In this document: positions 1-11,784 of the stretch, in pieces | How positions within the stretch are numbered: the stretch's first letter is position 1 | Layout: the number at the start of each line of letters is the position of its first letter | Assembly (NCBI GenBank): GCA_944989445.1 | Contig: CALYLW010000213.1 | Location: forward strand, 216,501 to 280,500 | Length of the DNA: 64,000 nt | Reading direction: 5' to 3' | DNA from: Ampullaceana balthica | Taxonomy: Eukaryota; Mollusca; Gastropoda; Lymnaeidae | Notes under the pieces: model-generated | Database searches by the model: none | Told to the model about the DNA's origin: nothing | Seen by the model: the letters and a program-made list of their open reading frames with translations, nothing else | Program-made: the position numbers and the translations under genes

Positions 1-236
1 GTAAACATAACATTGCTGAGATAGTGAGCTTGTAACAGTACACATACATTTGCTGAAGTACTGGTCTTGTGTCAGTACACATTAGAATTAGAATCCAAAG
101 GTATGGGGCATGTGTCAGTCAGTGCACATTACTACACAATAGATTGCTTATATATGGGGCTTGTAATAGTAAACATAACCTTGCTAAAATATTGCTCAAA
201 ACTTTATATCTATATCTAAATATATATATATAAATA

Positions 237-2802
237 CTAGCAAAATACCCGCGCTCTGCTGCGGAAGTTAGGATTTTAGTAAGCATTGAAAACTCGTTTC
301 ACACCAATTCAAAACACCAATAGATTTCAGTCTGGATCATGATTGATATTTGTCAAGGTCGTTGTGCTAATAAAATAGGTACTAAAATGACATTACGGGC
401 CCCCGTGCAAAATGGATGCAGGATGTGCATATCTCATAAGGTCTGAGGATTTTAATCTAGGTCATGATAGAGATATGTGTCTATATTTATTTAAATTATT
501 TAAAATCTAAAGGTAACAAAGCTTTAAATGTTTACAAAAAAATAATTTTGGGTCCCGGACCCGAAGGAACAGACGTTAGAAGTTCATTACCCTATAGAAT
601 TGTATTTTATTTTATTTTTAAACATCAAATTTGGCCATAGTTCATCCATTTACCCAGTAGCCACATTTTAAATTACTTTTTATATAACTAATGTTAAAAT
701 ATGGCATACGGGGCCCCAGCCCCGAATAAGTTGTGTTTTTAAAACGTTTACTTTTAATGCCAGAAACCTTCGCTGGAATGTACCCAAAAACTTCCTAAAG
801 TTTAATGGCCGTGGGATGAATAAAATACATTTACAATTAATAGGTCTTTAAAAAAACTAAAATAAGGGCCGGGGGCCCTATCTGTGTAATATGTATAGTT
901 CAAAACAACAGCTTATTTCAATTTGGATTATGATGTATATATTTGTTAGTAAACATTTTTTTTTAAACTTGAGTGAAATCGAATGATTAAAATGTCTTAA
1001 ACGTTTACAAAAAAAGAGATTAGGGGCCCTCGGCTACAAAATATTGAAAAAATGTAATTTTAATGCCCTAACGAATTTTAATATAGGCCATCAAGTTTTT
1101 ATCTTCCAAGTTTTGTAAAAATACATTTACACAGTATCCAAAGTTTTTTTATTTGTAATTTAGCTCATATAAGTTAAAAATATTACTTTTGTGTCCCGGG
1201 CCCCCAGTGAGTGATAATTAAACCAAAAAAAATCGTCTGTTACCATCCCGGGAGTGTACTCAACAACTTCCCAAAATTTCATTCTTCTAACTACACGGGA
1301 AAATGGAGACTCTGTGATGATTAACTTTTTCCATAAGAACAAAAATTGGGCCCTCGGCCCCCAGTGAGGGAAAATTTAAATATTTGTTGGCATGTTACCA
1401 TCGCGGGAGTGTACTTAATAATTTCCAAAAGTTTCATGCTTTTACCTACACGGGAAATCAGAGAATTAGATTTGAGTCAGTTTTTATATAAGAAAAAGTA
1501 CATTTGGGCCCCCGGCCCCCAGTGAGGGATAATTTAAATATTTTGTTTTGCATGCTACCATCGAGGGAGTGGACTCACCAATTTCCCAAAGTTTCATGTT
1601 TCTACCTATACGGGAAAGTGGAGAATAAGGCGATTTTCAGTATAAGGAAAAATACGCTTTTGGGCCCCCGGCCCCCATGTGAGTGAATTTTAAAATTCTT
1701 TTACGCCAATTTGCATCGCGAGAGGGTACTCAACAACTTTCCAAAGTTTCATGCTTCTACCTACATGGGAAGTTGGAGAATTCGTGATGAGTCAGTTTTT
1801 AATATTAGAAAAAAATTCTTTTGGGCCCCCGGCCCCCAGTAAGTGTTAATTGAAATATTATATTTTTTTCACCTGTTACCATCTCGGAAGTGTACTTATC
1901 AACTACTCAGAGTTTCATGCTTCTACCTACACGGAAAATATGAGAATTTGTTATTTTCAGTTTTTATATAGCTCATTTAAGGAAAAACTTTATTTGGGCC
2001 CCCGGCCCCCAGTATTTGATAATTTATAAAAAAAATTTTTGCCTGTTAACATCGCGGAAGTGTACTCAAAAATTCGCAAAGTTTCATGCTTCTGCCTACT
2101 CCCAAATTAGGAGAATTAATTATTTTTCATTTTAATATAGCCCATATAAGGGGGGGGGAATGGTTTTGGGCCCCCGGCCCCCATGAGTGTGAATTTTATA
2201 TTTCTTTTACGCTAAGTATCGTCCCAAGAGGCTACTTAACAAACTTCCCAAGGTTACATGCTTCTACCTTCGGGAAGTTGGAGAATTAGTGATGAGTCAG
2301 TTTTTTGTATAAGAAAAAAAATACATTTGGGCCCCCGGCCCCCAGTAAGTGATAATTTAAATTATTTTTTTCGTTTGTTACCATCGCGTAAGTGTACTTA
2401 TCAACTACTAAGAGTTTCATGCTTCTACCTACACGGGAAATTGGAGAATTAGTGATTTTTAGTTTTTATATAGCTCATATTAGGAAAAAACTTCAAATGG
2501 GCCCCCAGGAAGTGATAATTTAAATATTTTTTCGCACGTTACTATCGCGGGATTGTACTCAACAACTTCCCAAAGTTTCATGCTTCTGCCTACTCGGGAA
2601 ATAGGAGAATTAGTGATATTCAAATTTTATATAAGATCTAAGGAAAAAAAAACGTTTTAGGGCCCCCGCCCCCATGAGCGTTAGTTTTAAAATTCTTTTA
2701 CTCCAATTTTCGTCGCGAGATGCTATTCAACAACTTCCCAAAGTTTCATGCTTGGAGAATTAGTGATGAATCAGTGAGTCTGTGAGTCTGGGCTTTGCCT
2801 TT
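237..2802 (-). mobile_element. Non-autonomous Helitron, old copy with internal ~165-bp array
   Basis: On the minus strand the 3' end lies at 237-240: the element ends CTAG followed by host T (base 236 is A on +). Upstream of it is a GC-rich hairpin and the sequence GGGTATTTTGCTAG, as in the better-preserved copy at 49722-53013. The body from ~1190 to 2770 is about ten diverged units of 155-175 bp, each with a GGGCCCCCGGCCCCC core and the phrase TTCCCAAAGTTTCATGCTTC. The 5' end retains GGCAAAGCCC (minus) up to ~2802, but the terminal TCTATACTAATAA is replaced by AT-rich sequence. No Rep/helicase coding was seen. The left third (240-1190) is AT-rich and more diverged. Confidence 0.75.
1190..2770. 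repeat. Internal ~165-bp tandem units of the first Helitron
   Basis: About ten units, recognisable from GGGCCC-rich cores near 1197, 1349, 1505, 1661, 1822, 1995, 2169, 2330, 2499 and 2660. Each core is followed by an A/T tract, a TTACCATCGCGG-like segment and an ACACGGGAA segment. Units are more diverged than those at 50.0-52.9 kb. The short open frames here read through GGGCCCCCGG and are not genes. Confidence 0.8.
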
Positions 2803-2803
2803 A

Positions 2804-2807
2804 GGTG

Positions 2808-2852
<45 letters not shown>

Positions 2853-2893
2853 TATATCTATACTAATAAAAGGCAAAGCCCAGACTTTAGGTG

Positions 2894-2929
<36 letters not shown>

Positions 2930-2935
2930 TATATA
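2804..2935 (+). repeat. AT microsatellite and solitary Helitron 5' terminus
   Basis: (TA)n tracts flank TCTATACTAATAAAAGGC at 2857, which is the 5' terminus of the same Helitron family, here in + orientation and preceded by host A. Only ~45 bp of the element remains before another AT tract. The phrase AGGTGAATTATATATA occurs on both sides, so the two opposite 5' ends were probably joined by rearrangement at the AT repeats. Confidence 0.6.
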
Positions 2936-3239
2936 CTAATAAAACGAGTATGTGATAGTAATTACATAAAAACTGCTTCTCATGTATTTCACGGAAAATA
3001 GCTTCGTTCAATGTTGTACAAATTCCTTCATCAGGTACATGTAACTGTGTTTCTATCGGTCGCATATATCTGGGGAAAAAAATTATAGACGAAGTTGTTG
3101 CTCTCCAACTTGGCAACATGGCTGTAAACTTTGTTTCTCAACATTGAGATAACTTCGGCTCTCTTTTCTTCTCAGTGACGGAAACGTAGTCATCCTTTCT
3201 CCTCAACAATACGCTCAGTACATGAATACGGTGGTTCAT

Positions 3240-3418
3240 CCACTCTCATATGTGTGACATCACGGTGTTTTATATTAAATTGTAATTATTTTGTTAGTAA
3301 AAATAATAATATTCTTCGAAAGTGTGACGTACTTTAGGGGGGGGGGTGTCCGAGATTTGTGACAGGGGGCGTTTAAAGTGGTCAAAAATAGCGTGACGTA
3401 CTTTATGGACGGCCCTTA
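3240..3418 (-). mobile_element. Truncated GGGGCCGTCC-type MITE
   Basis: It contains GTGACGTACTTTATGGACGG at the right edge and GTGACAT...TATATTAAATTG...TTTTGTTAGTAAAA inside. These match, in reverse, the fuller copy at 16874-17151. Only one terminal inverted repeat (ending GGACGGCCC) is clear. Confidence 0.65.
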
Positions 3419-4252
3419 GTGATGTGTCGAGAAACATTTTTGCTGTATGGAATGTGTCGGTGTACACACCTAAAATATATTGTAAAAAATATATTCCCGT
3501 GCACAAAATAAAATTAAATAATTTCAGTACACCATTGCAGACGAGTGCACAATTGTTGCACCGCTCCAGATGTAACCAGCTATAACTCTAGAACCATGCC
3601 ATTATAGAGGAGCATTCTAGAAGCTTTATCTTATTGTTTTTCCGTGGAGCTAACGGGGTTTACCTTGTAAGCCTATCTGCTAGGCGTGGTTATACAATAC
3701 TCAAGTGTTGTTTTTTTTTATTGCTCCACCTGATCTTGTTAATGTTTCAGAGATGACGTCAGATGACCCTCGCAGGCCACTGTACAGGGTTGGGACGGGG
3801 GAGGGGTCTTTTGTTTAACCTATCCTGTTAGGATTTTATTCCTAAGCACTGAAGCACGGGGCAGGCTGGTTGTAAAGAGCAGATAGCTAGATGTTGGCAG
3901 AGTGCAAGGTGGAATCAAAGAGCTGGATTGGGGCAAAGAGCAAGATAGTGGCATTTTGCAAGATGGTTGGAGATGTTTGCAGAGTTTTAGATAGTGTTAA
4001 ATAGCTAGATGGGGCCAGGACGCAATGTGGAATCAAAGAGCTGGACGCGGACAAAAAGAAAAATGGGGACAAAAAACTGGATGATGACAAGAGTGCGAGA
4101 GTGCTCCACATTGCATGAAAACTATAGACGTCAGGAGCGAGTTATGTTAAGAAAGATATTCTAGTATTCATTTCGCTACTCTCCATATAGTTCGATCATG
4201 ATTTGGGGGAGGTGAATGTTGGGGAGAGGGGGTTTGAATGGTGGGCTATGAT
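3419..4252. other. Non-repetitive stretch without a recognisable gene
   Basis: The stretch 3890-4110 is built from weak repeats of GCAAGATGG/GGAATCAAAGAGCTGGA-like phrases. No exon, RNA gene or transposon end is recognised. Confidence 0.4.
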
Positions 4253-4253
4253 G

Positions 4254-4620
4254 GTTGTATAATGTGGGACAGTGGTCTGTAAGGGCAGCGGGTATGTTGC
4301 ATAATGTGGGACAGTGGTCTGTAAGGGTCAGTATGTTGTATAATGTGGGACAGTGGTCTGTAAGGGCAGTGGGTATGTTGTATAATGTGGGACAGTGGTC
4401 CGTAAGGGCAGTGGGTATTTTTATAATGTGGGGCAGTGGTCTGTAAGGGCAGCTGGTATGTTGTATAATGTGGGGCAGTGGTCTGTAAGGGCAGTATGTT
4501 GTATAATGTGGGGCAGTGGTCTGTAAGGGCAGTATGCTTTATAATGTGGGGCAGTGGTCTGTAAGGGCAGTATGTTGTATAATGTGGGGCAGTATTTTGT
4601 AAGGGCAGTGGGTATGTTGT
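4254..4620. repeat. Minisatellite, 36-43 bp x 9
   Basis: The core TATAATGTGGGACAGTGGTC followed by TGTAAGGGCAG occurs nine times. Length variants come from the presence or absence of a short TGGG insert between units. Confidence 0.95.
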
Positions 4621-4930
4621 GTAGCTGAGCTTTGGGAGATGTTGTTGTGAGCAGTGACGGTGAGGGCAAGGTGGTAGGGGCGAATATGTTGGGTAAGGAT
4701 TGTTGTGAATCGGGGTTGTTTCGGGGAGGGATGAATGTTAAGAAGGTGTGAGGTCACTGTTTGGATTGATGGCAGGGGTTTGCTATTGGTCAAAAGAGGT
4801 TGGGTTGGGTTGGCCGATGTGGCTCACACTCAGACAGTGGGTGTAGTTTGGTGTGGGTTCAAGTTCTTACATGTTGTATAGCTACATAACATTGATCAGA
4901 TCAACTGCCTCTGTTTCTTACATGGTGTAT

Positions 4931-5110
4931 AACCACAGACACAGGGCAACATTGAGGCTATCAGACACAGGGCAACATTGAGGCTATCCACCACAGAAAC
5001 AGGGCAACATTGAAGATATCCACTACAGACACAGGGCAACTTTGAAGCTATGCACCACAGACACAAGGGAACATTAAAGCTATCCACCATAACCACAGGG
5101 AAATTTGAGG
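4931..5110. repeat. Degenerate minisatellite, ~36 bp x 5-6
   Basis: Repeated CACAGACACAGGGCAACATT followed by GAGGCTATC, with point changes and one short unit near 4965. Confidence 0.85.
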
Positions 5111-5675
5111 CTATTCACCACATATAAGAGGGAACAGCTCTGATACGCTTTGTCTGTGAACCAATTTACACCTCCTGTTTGCAATATCGAATACTCGTAT
5201 ACGTGTATACAAATCCAGAACTCGTATGAATGAATATATATCGATGCTGTTCATACTCCCATTTGTTGAGAAATACTCGGCTCATTCACGGAAATACATT
5301 CATAAATGTTATCAATGAACAAGTTCATGGGATAGCCATCTTTCTTGCCAACTATACATGACTGGCAATAGAGGGCGCACATTTTATGATTGAGGTTTGT
5401 GATACTTGTTCAACTGCAAACATAATCCTGGAGCAGTGGTTATCAGATACACGGGGTTCGTTGGCATTCGATACCGAGTCACGGATATGTTTTATCTGTT
5501 GCGATTTGTTTTGACACAAGCCAATTAGCCCAGATTGTCTGAGTATTCGGGTCATGCCATTCATTGTTCAATCGAGTCTGAGTCATCCCTCCCCCCTATT
5601 CTTAGTTCACTGACCTGTGAGTCACTCCTTTCACACTCCCCAAACTCGACAAGCCACTCCATTCATACTTCCCTC

Positions 5676-5754
5676 CACAGTGTGTCATTCCATCCACAGT
5701 GTGTCGTTCCATCCACAGTGTGTCATTCCATCCACAGTGTGTCATTCCATTCAG
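5676..5754. repeat. Short minisatellite, 19 bp x 4
   Basis: Unit CAGTGTGTCATTCCATCCA, four near-perfect copies. Confidence 0.9.
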
Positions 5755-6317
5755 TTTTCTGATTTAAAGTTTTGTTTTTCAAGGTCCTCATCCAATTAGA
5801 ACATAATGAGATTTTTTATGTGTGTCTCTATGGCAATCAAAGGATGTGTGCCTATTGTAACCAATACTGGACAGTTTCTATGATAATTAATTCAAGACAA
5901 TGGCCTGACAGTGTGTCTTAAGACATTACTTTCTGGGTGTCTGTGGTCATCAATGTCATTGTGTGCCCGTGGTAATACATGTGTGACAGTGTGTCTGTGT
6001 CATTCAATGTATGACAGTGTGTCCGTGTCATGCCACTCATGAGATGACGAACTGGTAATAAAACCATTAATGTGGATGTAGACCTATGGAAAGCAACTCT
6101 TACTATTTAACTGATGCTTTGAAGGGTTTTATTATCTTATCTGTTACAGACGCTCCTTACAGAAGAGTATTGCGTCCTGCGCCTAATTAAATAAACATCA
6201 ACTACATCCATGTCGCGTGAATGTAATAAATACATCGAAGCTGAGATTTGTATAAGTTATGAGCTGGTTGACCTTTGTCTAATGTCGATCAAATTTAGTA
6301 ACAGCACAACTCTACAA
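5755..6317. other. Unique sequence, nothing recognised
   Basis: Weak GTGTGTC-rich repetition at 5905-6030; otherwise no supported feature. Confidence 0.4.
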
Positions 6318-6481
6318 GAGCGACTATGGAGAAACAAGCATACAGAGTGAAGGGCCATTGACGTTATTACACTTTCGTATCTATCATTGGTCCATACTAA
6401 TGGAGCGACTATGGAGAAACAAGTATACAGAGTGAAGGGCCATTGACGTTTTTGCACTTTCGTATCATTGGTCCATAATAA
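6318..6481. repeat. Direct duplication, 84-bp period x 2
   Basis: Two copies of the segment starting GAGCGACTATGGAGAAACAA and ending near TCATTGGTCCATA, differing by a few bases and a 4-bp indel (TATC). Confidence 0.9.
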
Positions 6482-6649
6482 TGTAATCATGGATTGAATG
6501 GACGATTAACGAAAATTAAAACGTGGACTTGCAATAGATAAAACTTAAATTAAATTTTTAAAATTAAAATAAAAAAATCAATCTTGCTGGTTGTGACGTC
6601 ATGCTGGCTAGTTATACTCGTCAGTCCCATTTACATGAATGCTCTAGAC

Positions 6650-6852
6650 CAGGGGTCGGAAACCTTTTTTTAGGAGGAAGAGCCAAAAGTTACAATTTAC
6701 AATATTTACCAGTTTTTTAAAAGAGCATCTAACATGAGCTTTGAAAATAAAATAATAAAATTATTACTATTTGCGCATGGAACTGGGGATCCGCATCTTG
6801 ATATAAAATGAGCGACATGCGGCTCGCGCGAGCCGCAGGTTGTCGACCCCTG
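6650..6852. mobile_element. hAT-type MITE with perfect 8-bp target duplication
   Basis: A 203-bp element with terminal inverted repeats CAGGGGTCGG...CGACCCCTG, bounded on both sides by CTCTAGAC (6642-6649 and 6853-6860). The 8-bp duplication and CAG/CTG ends are the hAT hallmark. Near the right end is GCGGCTCGCGCGAGCCGC, an internal hairpin. No coding capacity. Confidence 0.92.
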
Positions 6853-6860
6853 CTCTAGAC

Positions 6861-7376
6861 TCCCCCTCCCAACCCACTCGCATGTTCTATAAACAGAATA
6901 TATAATACATAAGCTGCCATCCCCCATCCCCGCGTTCCCCCCTCTTCAGGATCAGTCTCACAGTGGGCCAACAAAAGCCACTGTCGAGATATTATACTCA
7001 GAGAAGTGTGTGCACATCTTCGATGCGAGCTGGATTCGCTCACATAACTTGGACCGTTGTAAGACTAAGGGTGGTTGGGGAATTTGAAGGAATCATGCTG
7101 GGGGAGGGGGGATTGGGGTCATTGTGGATGGATAGATCAGGGGAAATAGAGCGGTGTTTTGCGAGATAGATGGGCTGAAAGTGAGTGATTCGGGCGCGAT
7201 CTATACACTATTGCTATTGGAACTGATAGTTAAGAAAATGGATGCAATGTTTTGACTCTTCTGTTGGTCTGTGAATATTATGAAATCCCGGGATATAGTC
7301 CCTTCATTCGTGGGAACCCAGGTACATTTGTGTCGATGGCCTTTTGTGAGGGGCACGGTGAGGGAGGGAGAGAGAT
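6861..7376. other. Unique sequence, nothing recognised
   Basis: G/C-mixed sequence with short frames on both strands but no recognisable protein, splice-supported exon or transposon end. Confidence 0.4.
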
Positions 7377-7377
7377 G

Positions 7378-7592
7378 TGGTGGGACTTGTAGGGAGTTGA
7401 ACGGCAGTCGATGAGACAGTAACAGACTGTCGTAGCGTGACATCCTCTGGTGGGACTTGTAGGGAGTTGAACGGCAGTCGATGAGACAGTAACGGACTGT
7501 CGTAGCGTGACATCGTCTGGTGGGACTTGTAGGTAGTTCAACGGCAGCCGGTGAGACAGTAATAACAGGCTGTCGTAGCCTGACATCCTCTC
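7378..7592. repeat. Minisatellite, 70 bp x 3
   Basis: Three units beginning TGGTGGGACTTGTAGGGAGT at 7378, 7448 and 7518. Each holds GATGAGACAGTAAC and CTGTCGTAGC. The third unit is the most diverged. Confidence 0.93.
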
Positions 7593-7654
7593 CATCCTAC
7601 CTTTGGGAAGATTGGTGATTTTGGTTATATTCACTCTCATCTTCACTACCACCA

Positions 7655-7950
7655 AATCCCCTTCATGTCCTTTCTGCTATCTTCGACACATCTCCCTTTT
7701 CCATCTCAAATTTCACACCTCCAGGTCTCCCCGTAAATCTTCCACATCTCCCCTGTTACCGCTTCCCCACGTCCCCTCCTCCTCCCCCACCAAGCTGTCC
7801 CGAGCTCTCAACTCCCCCCCTTCTACACCTACCCCGTACCACCACCCAAACCTCCCCTCCCCCGTCCCCACATCCCCTCGCCACTACCCTACCTCCCCTC
7901 CTCCCCCTCACCCCTTCCCCATCACCAACTCCCCGTTACCAACATCCCAT
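7655..7950. other. Long pyrimidine-rich tract
   Basis: About 300 bases of C/T-dominated + strand with many CCCC and CCTCC runs and few purines. An open frame of 116 codons here is proline/serine-rich low complexity and is not supported as a gene. Confidence 0.75.
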
Positions 7951-8162
7951 TGAATGCTCCTGATTTGTCACACAACAAACTGAATAATTTATCTCGTGAA
8001 AGGGCCGCGAAGGTTGCACTTGTTGGAGCAGATTGTCAGGGTCAGAACGAGCCTTCGGGGAGGGCTTACACGCCGAGGTTATCAAGGGAACAGAATGCCA
8101 AAGGCTGACATGCACCTTCGCGGTTCCAACGGGCGTGATCCATCGGGTTATCTCTTGCTTTT

Positions 8163-9065
8163 CAACACTCGTCTTCCCTGGGATTGTTGTATCAACACTC
8201 GTCTTCCCTGGGATTGTTGTATCAATATTCGTCTATCCTGGGATTGTTGTATCAACATTCGTCTATCCTGGGATTGTTGTATCAACATTCGTCTATCCTG
8301 GATTGTTGTATCAACATTCGTCTATCCTGGGATTGTTGTATCAACATTCGTCTATCCTGGGATTGTTGTATTAATATTCATCTATCCTGGGATTGTTGTA
8401 TCAATATTCATCTATCCTGGGATTGTTGTATCAACATTCGTCTATCCTGGGATTGTTGTATCAACATTCGCATATCCTGGGATTGTTGTATCAACATTCG
8501 TCTATCCTGGGATTGTTGTATCAACATTCGCATATCCTGGGATTGTTGTATCAACACTCGCATATCCTGGGATTGTTGTATCAACATTCGTCTATCCTGG
8601 GATTGTTGTATCAACATTCGTCTATCCTGGGATTGTTGTATCAACATTCGCATATCCTGGGATTGTTGTATCAACATTCGTCTATCCTGGGATTGTTGTA
8701 TCAACATTCGCATATCCTGGGATTGTTGTATCAACACTCGCATATCCTGGGATTGTTGTATCAACATTCGTCTATCCTGGGATTGTTGTATCAACATTCG
8801 TCTATCCTGGGATTGTTGTATCAACACTCGTCTATCCTGGGATTGTTGTATCAACATTCGTCTATCCTGGGATTGTTGTATCAACATTCGTCTATCCTGG
8901 GATTGTTGTATCAACATTCGTCTATCCTGGGATTGTTGTATCAACATTCGTCTATCCTGGGATTGTTGTATCAACATTCGCATATCCTGGGATTGTTGTA
9001 TCAACATTCGCATATCCTGGGATTGTTGTATCAACACTCGCATATCCTGGGATTGTTGTATCAAC
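8163..9065. repeat. Minisatellite, 30 bp x ~30
   Basis: Unit TATCCTGGGATTGTTGTATC plus AACATTCGTC. Two main variants, CGTCTATCC and CGCATATCC, plus CACTCG variants, are interspersed. One unit near 8301 lacks a G and shifts the frame. Because 30 is divisible by three, every stop-free phase stays open and creates long frames on both strands. Confidence 0.98.
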
Positions 9066-9250
9066 TCTCTTTTACACAGGAGTCATTGCACCAACACTTG
9101 TCTTTTCTGGGATCATTGTACGAAAACGTTTGCATACTTAAGTAATGAATCGTTTTATTATCTTACGAGTACTAACACTAACATTTAGAAACGCCTCGTT
9201 ATAGCAGATGCAGCCTCTTTCTGAAACTCGGGTTTACGTAATATTTGGTA

Positions 9251-9286
9251 CTAGACGCCCCGCGGCGTAGCATACGCCGCAGACTT
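9251..9286 (-). mobile_element. Helitron-like 3' terminus (GTA/GCA-loop hairpin, CTAG end)
   Basis: Read on the minus strand: a perfect hairpin GCGGCGTATGCTACGCCGC (9262-9280), then a short spacer ending CTAG at 9251-9254, then host T. A hairpin ~10 nt before CTRR-T is the Helitron 3' signature. The neighbouring ~30 bp (to ~9306) recur inverted at 9740-9766. Confidence 0.6.
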
Positions 9287-9739
9287 GCTCATGGAGAGTG
9301 CAAAGAAAGTGGAGAAAGAAAGGACACAAACTACAGCACGAAGAAATCAAAACAACGCGAGTGAACGTCGGTTAAGGGGGGGGGGCGCGGGGGACTGCCA
9401 ACTCATTGTTGGTTTCGAGACATTCGAGGCGAAATTCGGTACACCCCTAACTTCTATGAAGTCGGCTATAAAACGATAATCGGTTTAAAATCGGAGTTAC
9501 ATAATCGATAATCGGTTTTCCAAAAAAAAACACAAAAAAAAACACGCAATTAACAACCCTAAATATGACTAACCCTCACTAGGGTCGGCCAATCACAGTT
9601 TATGTTTAAGGGATGGTAGTATTAAATGGGAGGCGGGTAACAAAAACCCCAGTGTGCATGTCTTCACGTTTACTCGCCATTTTTTATTTACTTAGTGCTG
9701 CTTTATTGTGTCTGTACTCTCACCCCCCCCCCAAACCGT

Positions 9740-9785
9740 TCTTTGCACTGTCTGATGAGCAAGTCTGCTGCGTATGCTACGCCGC
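9740..9785 (+). repeat. Inverted partner of the 9251 terminus
   Basis: TTCTTTGCACTGTCTGATGA through the hairpin GCTGCGTATGCTACGCCGC (9767-9785). This is the reverse complement of 9262-9306 with a few changes. The CTAG end is absent here. Confidence 0.65.
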
Positions 9786-9879
9786 GAGTCTCTCCAGAGT
9801 TCCTTCTTTTCATTCACTCACAGTCGTTTGCCCAAACCCACCCCATTTTGACAATTTTGTCTTTCAGGAAGTCTTCACC

Positions 9880-9925
9880 CGTCACTAAATCATTAGCGGC
9901 GTATGCTACGCCGCGGGTCAGCTAG
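9880..9925 (+). mobile_element. Helitron-like 3' terminus, + orientation
   Basis: CCCGTCACTAAATCATTA precedes the perfect 8-bp-stem hairpin GCGGCGTATGCTACGCCGC (9896-9914), then GGGTCAG and CTAG (9922-9925) and host T. The same phrase with the hairpin recurs at 14651-14694. No 5' end was assigned. Confidence 0.65.
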
Positions 9926-9989
9926 TGTTGGCAATAAAGGGGTAAAAGAACGGGAACAAACATACATTTTTAAAAATTAAAAAAACACA

Positions 9990-10042
9990 CAATGTTTTCG
10001 CTGGGGCTTGAACCCAGGACCTCCCGGTCCCATGAAGAGATT
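9990..10042 (-). repeat. Possible tRNA-derived SINE fragment (B-box end)
   Basis: On the minus strand GGAGGTCCTGGGTTCAAGCC followed by CCAGCG has a T-arm-like stem and a B-box match (GGTTCAAGCC). The D-arm half is missing; the next sequence upstream is a minisatellite. A real tRNA gene is not supported. Confidence 0.45.
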
Positions 10043-10079
10043 TATATATATATATATAGATTCGCCTGCAGTTCTTGTA

Positions 10080-10262
10080 TATATATTCTGTGTCCTACAC
10101 TTTTACATAATTCTGTGTCCTACACTTTTACATATATTCTGTGTCCTACACTTTTACATATATTCTGTGTCCTACACTTTTACATACATTCTGTGTCCTA
10201 CACTTTTATATATATTCTGTGTCCTACACTTTTACATATATTCTGTGTCATACACTTTTTAA
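10080..10262. repeat. Minisatellite, 26 bp x 7
   Basis: Unit TTCTGTGTCCTACACTTTTA plus CATATA, seven copies with minor changes (one unit lacks part of the tail). Confidence 0.95.
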
Positions 10263-11337
10263 TCTGAAACCCAAATACACCCACCTGTTCTAAGCCAGTG
10301 GTATTGTGGTCTGCCTGGTGGTCGTGATTCTTGAAGGTCCGTAGCTGGTACCTACCCAGTCATATTTTGTGTCGCCGCCTTATCTGTCCACTGGTATCGT
10401 TTTTGCCTTCTCACTTGATAATATTTTTTTTTCTGGCACTTGATTTTTTTAGGATTTTCGACTTTGACCATTTCACCAAAAAAACAACAACAACAACAAC
10501 AATATTTTGATAGTTTATGCCTAGTTAGTACGAGGTCCTTGGAGAGGGCACCAACGGCCAGCATGGTCCGTACCTTTTACTTACAATATATGTAATGGAG
10601 AACGTAGGTCGCAATAATATTCTATATAGATTGAGCTTGTGTAATGTGATAAAAAGAGGACACCGACTCGTATGTTACTGCGTCTTCTTTTTTTTTCTTT
10701 TTTTAAGTGTGTTTCACCCGTTGAGACAATGGTTCCTTAAATGTTTGTAGCTTCTGGTCACCATCCCTAATTCAAAATTCAATTGACACGGCTCACGATC
10801 ATAGCAATGTTCACAAACAATGAACAATAACATCAAATCTGATTTTTTAAAAATAGATAGATGGGAAAAACTGTGTGTGTGTATGGGGGTGGGCTTCCCG
10901 GCCTATAGGAAAGTGAACCTGCACCTCCACCCTAACTAGTGGTCATCTCTCGCTACCAGTTCGTGAAAAAAAAACTTTTGGATGGTCAAGTGTTCGCTTG
11001 TATTCCTTGTCACGTATGGCCACAATGAAGTACTGATCTCCTTGCTGAAGGGAGCGCCACTCCCGGGTCAGACTGACCTACTCATCAGACCAATGGTGCT
11101 CTGGGAAGTGTGTGTGTGGGGGGGGGGAGATGTGTGTGTGTGTATAAAAGCTTGTCCCCCACAGTGCTGCAGAAGTGAGACAGTTAGACTCAACAGAGAC
11201 CTTTCCGTTTGTCCTTGTAACCCAACATTTTGCACATGCTCTCTGTAAGCCAGCAATAATCAGGCAATTGTCGGCGACAGCCCTCGAGAAGATCACGAGC
11301 AGGTCTTGTTAAGTTATGAGGCGCTGGCGTGACTGGA
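10263..11337. other. Mostly unique sequence
   Basis: Contains (CAA)n at 10484-10502, poly-T tracts and a GTGTGT-rich patch near 11105-11145. No gene or transposon end recognised. Confidence 0.4.
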
Positions 11338-11567
11338 AACCATTACAGGTGCCATCAAACAGCGGTGACACAACACGTCTGGAGTATTGGATGAAATCAT
11401 TACAGGGGCCATCAAACAGCGGTGACACAACACGTCTGGAGTATTGGATGAAACCATTACAGGGGCCATCAAACAGCGGTGACACAACTCGTCTGGAGTA
11501 TTGGATGAAACCATTACAGGGGCCATCAAACAGCGGTGACACAACTCGTCTGGAGTATTGGATGAAA
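11338..11567. repeat. Minisatellite, 57 bp x 4
   Basis: Four units of CCATTACAGGGGCCATCAAA continuing CAGCGGTGACACAAC...TATTGGATGAAA, starting at 11340, 11397, 11454 and 11511. The period is a multiple of three, so frames remain open on both strands. Confidence 0.97.
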
Positions 11568-11691
11568 ATACATGACTGCTCTCTTCTCAAGTGTTCTTTC
11601 TCGGGTTCATTAAAAAAAATTGACGCCATTCGCTCGCTACCCGATGATTTCAGTCTACGTGAGACTCAGTTTGTCTGCGTTATTATTGGCT

Positions 11692-11784
11692 GGACGTTTT
11701 TGTTAAGAAATCCAGGACATTTTTGTTAAGAAATCCAGGACATTTTTGTTAAGAAATCCAGGACATTTTTGTTAAGAAATCCAC
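11692..11784. repeat. Minisatellite, 23 bp x 4
   Basis: Unit GGACATTTTTGTTAAGAAAT plus CCA, four copies, nearly perfect. Confidence 0.95.

Noticed and set aside
1504..2452. Frames containing G-P-R-P-P repeats
   Set aside because: They read the GGGCCCCCGG core of the Helitron array; the same frames recur at 50-52.6 kb.
8163..9065. Regular 30-bp direct repeats considered as a CRISPR array
   Set aside because: No unique spacers between repeats, no cas genes, and a eukaryotic setting. It is a plain minisatellite.
7996..9188. Long frames (up to 381 codons) on both strands
   Set aside because: They are the 30-bp minisatellite read in frame. A period divisible by three keeps any stop-free phase open. 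There is no promoter, no splice sites and no known protein.
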